Shown: in pieces, positions 1-5,120 of the stretch
Numbering within the stretch: the first letter of the stretch is position 1
How the letters are laid out: every line of letters starts with the position of its first letter
Assembly (NCBI GenBank): GCA_017963875.1
Contig: JAGCTA010000241.1
Location: forward strand, 1-5,120
Source of the DNA: Victivallales bacterium
Lineage (GTDB): Bacteria; Verrucomicrobiota; Lentisphaeria; Oligosphaerales; Oligosphaeraceae
Reading direction: 5' to 3'
Length of the DNA: 5,120 bases
Program-made: the position numbers and the translations under genes
Notes under the pieces: generated by a model
What the model saw: the letters and a program-made list of their open reading frames with translations, nothing else
The model's database searches: none
Told to the model about the DNA's origin: nothing

Positions 1-885
1 GACAAAAATGCGCTCAACTACATGAGCGTCTCATTGCTACGTATGCCAAACAACCGCATCCTGCTCTTCTTCCTCCGCAAATCCACCAATTCCGACGGCA
101 GTGTCGCATGTATGCCGTACCGTTGCTTCTCAGACGATGAAGGCAAGACATGGACCACGCCTGAGCGCTGCCTCAGGGAACAAGATGCCAACTATCTCGT
201 CGTAAACAACGACCGACTAATACAACTTCCTGACAGGCGCATCGCTTTTCCCGCAGCCATCACATTGCGCGTCTGGCAAAAAGACCATTCTGCATTTGGG
301 CCAGCCGTCTCCGCATTCTGCTATTCCGAAGACAACGGCGAGACATGGAGCCAGAGCCCCCATCTCATCTATCCAGTCACAGGAAGCGGCAGTCGCACGG
401 GCTGGCAGGAGCCTGGCATTGTCTCCTTGGATGACAAGCGCATATTGATGTGGCTGCGCAACAGCCTTGGATATCAGTACCAGTCCATGTCATACGACAG
501 CGGCAACACATGGACCGCCCCCGCTCCGAACCTCTCCTTCAGAAGTCCCGAAGCACCGCTTTCCATGAAGCGGGATCCAAAGGACAACTCGCTCATCGCC
601 GTCTGGGATGACCACGCGCCCGTCTGGGGAACCGAACTCCATCACGACCAAAACACGCACATTCCATTCTGGGGAACCGACCGACGTCCGCTCGTTCTGG
701 CACGGAGTTTTGACAATGCCATCACCTGGACTCACCCTCACATCATTGAAAACGATCCCGACAGCGGTTTCTGTTACACAGCCATCCATTTCTTTGAAGG
801 GCGGACGCTTCTCGCCTATTGCTGCGGAAGCAAGGCAAACGGACATGGATGCCTTCAGGACCTTCGCATCAGGACACTTGAATGA
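1..885 (+). CDS. Sialidase / BNR-repeat family protein, 5' end missing
   Basis: The frame is open from base 1 with no start signal, so the gene begins to the left of the window; the first ATG, at base 22, is probably internal because the residues before it (DKNALNY) continue smoothly into the fold. About 294 residues are visible, ending in TGA at 883-885. Asp-box motifs (S-x-D-x-G-x-T-W) mark a six-bladed sialidase-type propeller: SDDEGKTW at 130-153, SEDNGETW at 325-348, SYDSGNTW at 490-513 and a degenerate SFDNAITW at 706-729. The segment QEPGIVSLDDKRILMW, after VNNDRLIQLP, resembles bacterial exo-alpha-sialidase-like proteins. Sialidases release terminal sialic acids from glycans, but this broad superfamily also covers other glycosidases. 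The N-terminal catalytic arginine region and any signal peptide lie outside the window, so neither activity nor export can be confirmed. A sialate esterase gene downstream supports a glycan role. The family call is firm; the substrate is inferred. Confidence 0.85.
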   Translation, partial: DKNALNYMSVSLLRMPNNRILLFFLRKSTNSDGSVACMPYRCFSDDEGKTWTTPERCLREQDANYLVVNNDRLIQLPDRRIAFPAAITLRVWQKDHSAFGPAVSAFCYSEDNGETWSQSPHLIYPVTGSGSRTGWQEPGIVSLDDKRILMWLRNSLGYQYQSMSYDSGNTWTAPAPNLSFRSPEAPLSMKRDPKDNSLIAVWDDHAPVWGTELHHDQNTHIPFWGTDRRPLVLARSFDNAITWTHPHIIENDPDSGFCYTAIHFFEGRTLLAYCCGSKANGHGCLQDLRIRTLE

Positions 886-897
886 CAAAATAGCAAA

Positions 898-1071
898 CGC
901 TCTATTCCCCAAGAGGGTCGGTAATTTCACATGGCTGGGCGACTATGAAAAGACCCCGAAGGGGTCAAATATCAGTAACCACAGGTTGAGCGCAGCGAAA
1001 CCTGGGGGAAGAAGCCCGCAAAGGATTCCGACCTCGGAGAGGTCGAACATACCCTCAGGGGGAATGGAGCG
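898..1071 (+). repeat. Structured inverted-repeat element, copy A
   Basis: This non-coding element starts 12 bases after the sialidase stop codon. Its ends form an imperfect inverted repeat: 898-918 pairs with 1051-1071 with three mismatches, and the outer motif is GCTCTATTCCCC against GGGGAATGGAGC. Inside are three hairpins: GACCCC/GGGGTC (952-957 with 961-966, loop GAA), CAGGTT/AACCTG (982-987 with 999-1004, loop of 11) and GACCTC/GAGGTC (1030-1035 with 1039-1044, loop GGA). A perfect 7-base direct repeat, TAGCAAA, flanks it at 891-897 and 1072-1078, as expected of a target-site duplication. A second copy lies at 4009-4170, about 85% identical by hand alignment. No transposase or credible protein is encoded. 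I read it as a small non-autonomous (MITE- or REPIN-like) element; a transcribed 3'-end structure is the alternative. Confidence 0.8.
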
Positions 1072-1115
1072 TAGCAAAAAAACTAACAGCACTGAGCGCA
1101 GATAGTTAAGACACT

Positions 1116-1931
1116 ATGGAAGCCCCCTTGACAATTCCATTAATCGACGCACACGCGCATCTTGCTGACGAGCGGCTGGAAATGTTTCGGGGAACCATGG
1201 CTCTGGCATGTGCGAAACACCACGTAACGCATGTTCTCATCAATGCTGCGTTGCCCGAAGAATGGCCAGTGGTTGTCCAACTGTCACGCCAGACTCCATT
1301 TTATGGCGCATTGGGACTTCATCCCTTCTTTCCAGAACACTGGAGCAAGGACTTACTGGCACATTTACGGGAGACAATCGCAAACGCGCCAGAAAACTCA
1401 AAAATCGTCGCCATCGGGGAAATCGGTCTTGACGCATGGAACAGCCGTGAGCACTTCGATATTCAACGAGAGCAGTTTTGCAGGCAACTTGAACTTGCCG
1501 TTGAACTGAAATTGCCCGTCGCGCTCCACAACCGCAAGACGTGGTCTGATTTCTTTGAAATCGTCAAAGCACACGGCATCCGCCGTCTGCGCGGCTACTG
1601 CCATCATTTCACTGGCAGTCCTGAAGTGCTTGAAAAACTCCTGTCACTAGGGCTTCTGGTATCCTTCTGCGGCCCTGCCACGCATCCAAACGCACGTCGC
1701 ATCCATGAGGCGATTCGGGTCGCCCCACCTGAATGTATCCTGACGGAGACGGACTGCCCAGACCTCCCCCCCATCCAGGCGAATTCGAAGGAAAGCCGCC
1801 CATGGCATACACGGTTCGTCCTGAACACAATCGCTCAATTAAAACAGATTCCTGAAGCCGATTTAGCCTTGAGAATACAAACAAATTTCAAACAACTTTT
1901 CATCAAGACAGAAGAAAATGAAACACCGTAA
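1116..1931 (+). CDS. TatD-family metal-dependent hydrolase
   Basis: This 271-residue protein matches the length and motif order of the TatD/YcfH-type amidohydrolase fold, a cytoplasmic TIM barrel with a two-metal site; characterised members are metal-dependent nucleases. Visible motifs are DAHAH (H13, H15), GALGLHPFF at 64-72, AIGEIGLD with E102, ALHNR with H138, YCHHFTGSPE where H163 aligns with the usual HCFSG histidine, and LTETDCPDLPP with D213. All expected metal ligands appear present. The ATG at 1116 is chosen because an in-frame TAA at 1107-1109 rules out an upstream start; no clear Shine-Dalgarno sequence precedes it. The gene overlaps the next one by 14 bases, so the two are probably translationally coupled. 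The substrate is unknown: it could be a DNase-like housekeeping enzyme or a deacylase-like relative. The family call is firm; the role beside glycan genes is not explained. Confidence 0.9.
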   Translation: MEAPLTIPLIDAHAHLADERLEMFRGTMALACAKHHVTHVLINAALPEEWPVVVQLSRQTPFYGALGLHPFFPEHWSKDLLAHLRETIANAPENSKIVAIGEIGLDAWNSREHFDIQREQFCRQLELAVELKLPVALHNRKTWSDFFEIVKAHGIRRLRGYCHHFTGSPEVLEKLLSLGLLVSFCGPATHPNARRIHEAIRVAPPECILTETDCPDLPPIQANSKESRPWHTRFVLNTIAQLKQIPEADLALRIQTNFKQLFIKTEENETP

Positions 1932-3966
1932 CCTCTGCTATTTCACCACATTGTTCATCCTTGCCTCGGCAGCAGTCGCGGAAATCCGCCTCGACCCCGT
2001 CTTTTCATCCAATATGGTGCTTCAACGCGAACGACCGATTGCATTCTTCGGGACATCGTCACGCCATACGCCAGTCACCGTGACATTCTGCGGACGGGAG
2101 ACAACTGCCGAAGTCAATGCTCAGGGACGATGGCGTGCCATTTTCCCTGCACAACCTGCATCTTTTGAGGGGCAGCAGATGGTCGCCACAGACGGCAGTT
2201 CCACCGTATCCATTGATGACGTGCTCATCGGCGATGTCTGGTTCTGTTCGGGACAGTCAAACATGCAGATGCCCGTCGGTGCTAAATATGTTCGTGGGTG
2301 GAGTGCAAAGGACTGTGAAAAGGAAGTTGCTGATGGGAATCACCCTGCCCTGAGATACGCGGCACAACGTCTTGTCTTTTCGCACCTAAAACCGCTGGCG
2401 GCACACTTCGCCGACGGCGACGGATGGGTAAAGTCCTCTCCCCAAACGGTACCGTGGTTCAGCGCGACAGCCTATTTCTTCGGTCGTCAATTATTGAAGG
2501 ACCAGGGCGTGCCCATTGGAATCATCATGTCATCATGGCGCGGCACACGCATCGAACCATGGATTTCACAGCAGGGCTATGAAAAGGCGGGTCTTTCCAA
2601 AGAACTCAAGACCATAGGCTTCTATTCATTTGACGATAACGCCAAGACGATTTACGAAGCCAATGAAAATGAACGTTATCAATCTGCGCTGGCTTCCTGG
2701 TTGCCGAAATTGGACAATGTCACCAATGCCATTCCTGAACAGTATATCGACTGGAGCCGTTTGACCTACGATGACTCCAAGTGGAAACGATGCCAGCGTT
2801 TCGCGGGAAAGGACTACCAGACCATCTGGTTCAGAAAGACCTTTGAATTCCCTGATGAAATGAAAGGCAAAACCATGACGCTCCTATTGAACAAACCCGC
2901 ACAGAGGGGACGCCTTTTTCTCAATGGATACCCAATTGCGGAGTGGTCCGCCGCAGACAATGACTATCAGCAACCTCTTCAACTCGCCCTACCCGCCGAA
3001 CATATTCAGGAAAAAGGCAAAAATCTTCTTGCCATCAGAGCGACGTATATCTATAATCTGTATGCCGACGGCCTGACCGCTGGCCGACTTCTCTGCGAGG
3101 GGACAGACATCTCATTGCCAGGCAGTTGGAAAATGAATCTTGAAGCCGTCCACACAGCGCAGGATGTCGGCCAGCCAGCCCCTGCAGGTCTTCAGATGCC
3201 ATATCGGCTGAACGGTCATCAATTCTATTCAAATCTTTACAACGGAATGGTCGATGCCTGGACACATCTTCCCGTTAAAGGAGTCATTTGGTACCAAGGC
3301 TGCTCCAATGCAGGGCAACCGCATTATTATCTTCTGCTGAAGGCACTTATCAATGACTGGCGGACAAAATGGAATCTCCCCGAGATGCCATTCGTCATCG
3401 TCCAGTTGGCAGGATTTGAACCCACGCATGCCAAAGACTGGATGACTGCGGATGCCACAAATGTCTCTGGATATGCGCTCACGCGAGACATACAGGCAAA
3501 AGTCGCCGATGAACTGCCGAATGTCGGCCTGGCAGTCACCATTGACATTGGCGAAGCAGACAACATCCACCCTGGAAACAAACAGGATGTCGGCTTGCGC
3601 CTGGCGTTGGAGGCGGAAAGGCTCGCCTACGGCAGCACGAAACCGTCGCATGGTCCGAAGTTCTTGGATGCCGCGCCAGAAGGCAATGCCATCAGAGTAA
3701 GGTTCACGGATGCCGTGAGTCTAAAGACATCGGATGGCAAAGCGCCTGGAGCCTTTGCTATTGCAGGCGAAGACGGCAAATTCGTGTGGGCAGACGCACG
3801 CATTGATGGGGATTCCGTCATCGTGTCATCGCCGCAGATTGAAAATCCCAAATTCGTCCGATATGGATATGCAGGTTATCGCGGCGACTGCAACCTCCAA
3901 AATGCCGCTGGGCTGCCCGCCGCTCCATTCCGCTCGGACGCTGTCGATTATTCGGCGATTAAATAA
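1918..3966 (+). CDS. Secreted sialate O-acetylesterase family protein (SGNH-type esterase)
   Basis: This 682-residue protein starts with a clear signal peptide: basic MKHRN, a hydrophobic stretch and a likely cleavage after AVA at residue 21, so it is exported. The SGNH esterase blocks are present: WFCSGQSNMQMPV with nucleophile S114, the SSWRGT block (205-210), GVIWYQGCSNAG (455-466) and DNIHPGNK with D548 and H551 as the Asp/His of the catalytic triad. Residues about 275-400 form an inserted beta-galactosidase-like jelly roll (IWFRKTFEFP, then GRLFLNG), common in this family, and a beta-rich tail follows residue 580. Such enzymes remove O-acetyl groups from sialic acids; related SGNH proteins act on acetylated xylan or pectin, so the substrate is inferred from the sialidase upstream. 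The ATG at 1918 follows a purine-rich AGAAGAAA and overlaps the TatD gene. One deviation is cysteine 462, where the classic motif has glutamate (QGESNA). Confidence 0.92.
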   Translation: MKHRNLCYFTTLFILASAAVAEIRLDPVFSSNMVLQRERPIAFFGTSSRHTPVTVTFCGRETTAEVNAQGRWRAIFPAQPASFEGQQMVATDGSSTVSIDDVLIGDVWFCSGQSNMQMPVGAKYVRGWSAKDCEKEVADGNHPALRYAAQRLVFSHLKPLAAHFADGDGWVKSSPQTVPWFSATAYFFGRQLLKDQGVPIGIIMSSWRGTRIEPWISQQGYEKAGLSKELKTIGFYSFDDNAKTIYEANENERYQSALASWLPKLDNVTNAIPEQYIDWSRLTYDDSKWKRCQRFAGKDYQTIWFRKTFEFPDEMKGKTMTLLLNKPAQRGRLFLNGYPIAEWSAADNDYQQPLQLALPAEHIQEKGKNLLAIRATYIYNLYADGLTAGRLLCEGTDISLPGSWKMNLEAVHTAQDVGQPAPAGLQMPYRLNGHQFYSNLYNGMVDAWTHLPVKGVIWYQGCSNAGQPHYYLLLKALINDWRTKWNLPEMPFVIVQLAGFEPTHAKDWMTADATNVSGYALTRDIQAKVADELPNVGLAVTIDIGEADNIHPGNKQDVGLRLALEAERLAYGSTKPSHGPKFLDAAPEGNAIRVRFTDAVSLKTSDGKAPGAFAIAGEDGKFVWADARIDGDSVIVSSPQIENPKFVRYGYAGYRGDCNLQNAAGLPAAPFRSDAVDYSAIK

Positions 3967-4008
3967 TCGTGCCATCATACGTTGCGACAGCATCTTCATG
4001 AAGGTAAG

Positions 4009-4170
4009 GCTCTATTCCCCATGAAGGTCGGTAATTGTACATTGCAAAGCGACTGTAAAAGCCCTTGAAGGGGTCAAATATCAGTAGAGCGAAGCGAAAC
4101 CTGGGGGAAGCCCCCCAAAAAGGATTCCGACCTCGAAGAGGTCGAACCTACCCTCATGGGAAATAGAGTG
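4009..4170 (+). repeat. Structured inverted-repeat element, copy B
   Basis: This is the second copy of the element at 898-1071, in the same orientation, starting 42 bases after the esterase stop codon. Its ends pair (4009-4028 with 4150-4169) at 17 of 20 positions. Relative to copy A it lacks ten bases (978-987 of copy A), which removes the left arm of the central hairpin, and one further base. The last hairpin, GACCTC/GAGGTC (4129-4134 with 4138-4143), is intact with only a loop change (GAA for GGA); the first hairpin is weakened. A perfect 7-base direct repeat, GTAAGGC, lies at 4004-4010 and 4170-4176, overlapping the element ends by a few bases, so the true boundary here may be 4011-4169. 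It is probably an older or decayed copy of the same small non-coding element. Confidence 0.8.
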
Positions 4171-4178
4171 TAAGGCAA

Positions 4179-4196
4179 ATTGGCAAAAAAGCCAAT
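4179..4196 (+). other. Small perfect hairpin with an A6 loop
   Basis: ATTGGC at 4179-4184 and GCCAAT at 4191-4196 are perfectly complementary around a loop of six A residues, just outside repeat copy B. The stem is short (6 bp) and no T-run follows on the + strand, so it is not a convincing intrinsic terminator. It could be a leader structure or chance. Confidence 0.3.
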
Positions 4197-4235
4197 ACAT
4201 CGACCCAATTCATTCGTTTTTCAAAATGACCAAGG

Positions 4236-4241
4236 TATATT
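4236..4241 (+). promoter_or_regulatory. Possible -10 promoter box for the flippase gene
   Basis: TATATT matches five of six bases of the bacterial -10 consensus and lies 42 bases upstream of the chosen start, in an AT-rich stretch between repeat copy B and the gene. The region that should hold a -35 box (about 4213-4218, TTCGTT) is a poor match, so this is only a candidate. A separate promoter would fit the 317-base gap after the esterase gene. Confidence 0.25.
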
Positions 4242-4272
4242 AAACCTCAAAGTTGCCAACCCACATTTCTTC

Positions 4273-4276
4273 AGGA
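4273..4276 (+). promoter_or_regulatory. Ribosome binding site deciding the flippase start
   Basis: AGGA lies seven bases before the ATG at 4284. The earlier in-frame ATG at 4278 would be only one base from it, too close for normal initiation, so this site favours 4284. Confidence 0.6.
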
Positions 4277-4283
4277 AATGACA

Positions 4284-5120
4284 ATGTCATCGGAAAACAA
4301 ACCAAAATCGCTTGCCGATAAAATCATCAAAGCAAGTTTCATCGTCGGCCTCGCCCATATCTGCTTGAAATTCGCTGGTCTGGTGCAGGCCAAATGCTGT
4401 GCGCAATTCCTTAATGACGCAGAATACACCGCCATCATCGCCATCGGCATGGAAACCATCCTCACAAGCCTTTTTCTCATTGGCGAGGAATGCATCGGTC
4501 CAACCTTCCTGACACTGTTCGTCAAAGAGAAGGAACAGAAATCGGAGCAGGATGCCTGGCATTTTACCAATGTGACGCTCACATTCCAGTCGCTGTTGCT
4601 CATTGCCGTTGTCGCTTCCATCATGTGCTTCCCTGATTTCTACATCAACCTTGTCAGCCAACTGCGCGCACCGCTTCCGCCTGGCACAAATGCAACGGCT
4701 GAGCAACTCGCGGCCTACCAAACGGCACTGGACGAGTATAACAGCGTCTATCAGCCGTTGCGCTATGGACTGCGCATCATCGCGCCTGGTTTGCTTTTCC
4801 TCTCGCTTGGCTCCACGACGTATGTTCTATTGAACGGCTACAAGAAGTTCTTCCTGGCAGCATTTGGCGACGCATCGACGAAAATTTGCATTGTCATCGG
4901 GCTTGTCATTGGTTGGAAACTCGGCCTTGGAATCAACGCGCTCTGCTTCGGCATCCTTGTTGGAAGCATCGCCAAACTTCTGACGCATTTTGCGGGAATG
5001 ATATCCAAACTACACTATCTCAGACTAGCCTTCGATTATAAGAACCCCGCATTCAAGGCGATGCTCTGGCTCATGCTCCCCCTGCTCTGTGGCATCCTTT
5101 TCGCAAAATTCAGGGACATC
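4284..5120 (+). CDS. MurJ/MviN-like lipid flippase (MOP superfamily), 3' end missing
   Basis: The frame stays open from 4284 to the window edge, giving 279 residues of an inner-membrane protein. Hydrophobic segments are visible at about 14-35, 48-67, 99-119, 164-184, 199-210, 217-236 and 259-273. The pattern GEECIGPTFLTLFVKEKEQ, then the hydrophobic LLLIAVVASIMCF, then RIIAPGLLFLSLGSTTYVLLNGYKK resembles the N-terminal half of MurJ (in E. coli, EGAFSQAFVPIL and later segments), which flips lipid II for peptidoglycan synthesis. E68 would align with E. coli E57. It is divergent: there is no arginine before residue 128, although E. coli MurJ uses arginines in its first helices, and a hydrophilic loop at about 125-157 looks longer than usual. 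A polysaccharide or other lipid-linked-sugar flippase of the same superfamily is the main alternative. ATG 4278, two codons upstream, is possible, but the AGGA spacing favours 4284. Confidence 0.72.
   Translation, partial: MSSENKPKSLADKIIKASFIVGLAHICLKFAGLVQAKCCAQFLNDAEYTAIIAIGMETILTSLFLIGEECIGPTFLTLFVKEKEQKSEQDAWHFTNVTLTFQSLLLIAVVASIMCFPDFYINLVSQLRAPLPPGTNATAEQLAAYQTALDEYNSVYQPLRYGLRIIAPGLLFLSLGSTTYVLLNGYKKFFLAAFGDASTKICIVIGLVIGWKLGLGINALCFGILVGSIAKLLTHFAGMISKLHYLRLAFDYKNPAFKAMLWLMLPLLCGILFAKFRDI

Noticed and set aside
490..930. Open frame of 146 residues on the - strand
   Set aside because: It is antisense to the sialidase coding sequence, with no family features.
608..1105. Open frame of 165 residues on the + strand running from the sialidase gene into repeat A
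   Set aside because: Its first half overlaps the sialidase gene in another frame and its second half is a reading of the repeat's hairpins; it has no recognisable domain or ribosome binding site.
1128..1134. TTGACA resembling a -35 box
   Set aside because: It lies inside the TatD coding sequence and no suitable -10 box or downstream gene start follows.
3229..3651. Open frame of 140 residues on the - strand
   Set aside because: It lies inside the well-supported esterase gene and resembles an antisense shadow.
898..4170. The two repeats as a CRISPR array or phage attachment sites
   Set aside because: There are only two long copies, 3 kb apart, with genes between them, no regular short spacers, and no cas or integrase gene.
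4179..4196. The A6-loop hairpin as an intrinsic terminator
   Set aside because: The stem is only 6 bp and no T-run follows it on either strand at the right place.
4287..4721. Overlapping - strand frames of 117 and 144 residues at the right end
   Set aside because: Both are antisense to the flippase gene, whose + strand frame is longer, hydrophobic in the expected pattern and preceded by a ribosome binding site.

Overview
The window carries four protein-coding genes, all on the + strand, and two copies of a short structured repeat. The gene content suggests a Gram-negative, carbohydrate-degrading bacterium: a sialidase-like protein, a secreted sialate O-acetylesterase family protein, a TatD-type hydrolase and a MurJ-like flippase. 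My best guess is the Lentisphaerota (Victivallales) or another PVC/Bacteroidota-type gut or sediment organism. That placement comes from the style of the glycan-degradation genes and the repeats, not from a marker gene, so it is tentative.

Layout: (1) bases 1-885 are the 3' part of a sialidase/BNR-repeat gene cut by the left edge. (2) Bases 886-1115 are non-coding and mostly filled by repeat copy A (898-1071). (3) Bases 1116-1931 are a complete TatD-family metal-dependent hydrolase. (4) Bases 1918-3966 are a complete exported sialate O-acetylesterase family protein that overlaps the TatD gene by 14 bases. (5) Bases 3967-4283 are non-coding and hold repeat copy B (4009-4170), a small A-loop hairpin and the leader of the next gene. 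(6) Bases 4284-5120 are the 5' part of a MurJ/MviN-like flippase gene cut by the right edge.

The sialidase and the O-acetylesterase fit one purpose: O-acetyl groups block sialidases, so an esterase and a sialidase together could strip host mucin-type glycans or similar acetylated polymers. The TatD gene is probably translated with the esterase because they overlap, but it has no obvious glycan role. The flippase gene belongs to cell-envelope biogenesis and looks like a separate unit.

The least ordinary part is the repeat. Two same-orientation copies of about 162-174 bases, roughly 85% identical by hand alignment, lie just after stop codons. Each has imperfect terminal inverted repeats of about 20 bases and internal hairpins, and each is bracketed by a perfect 7-base direct repeat whose sequence differs between the copies. 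This looks like a small non-coding inserted element (MITE- or REPIN-like). I see no convincing new multi-gene system in the window.
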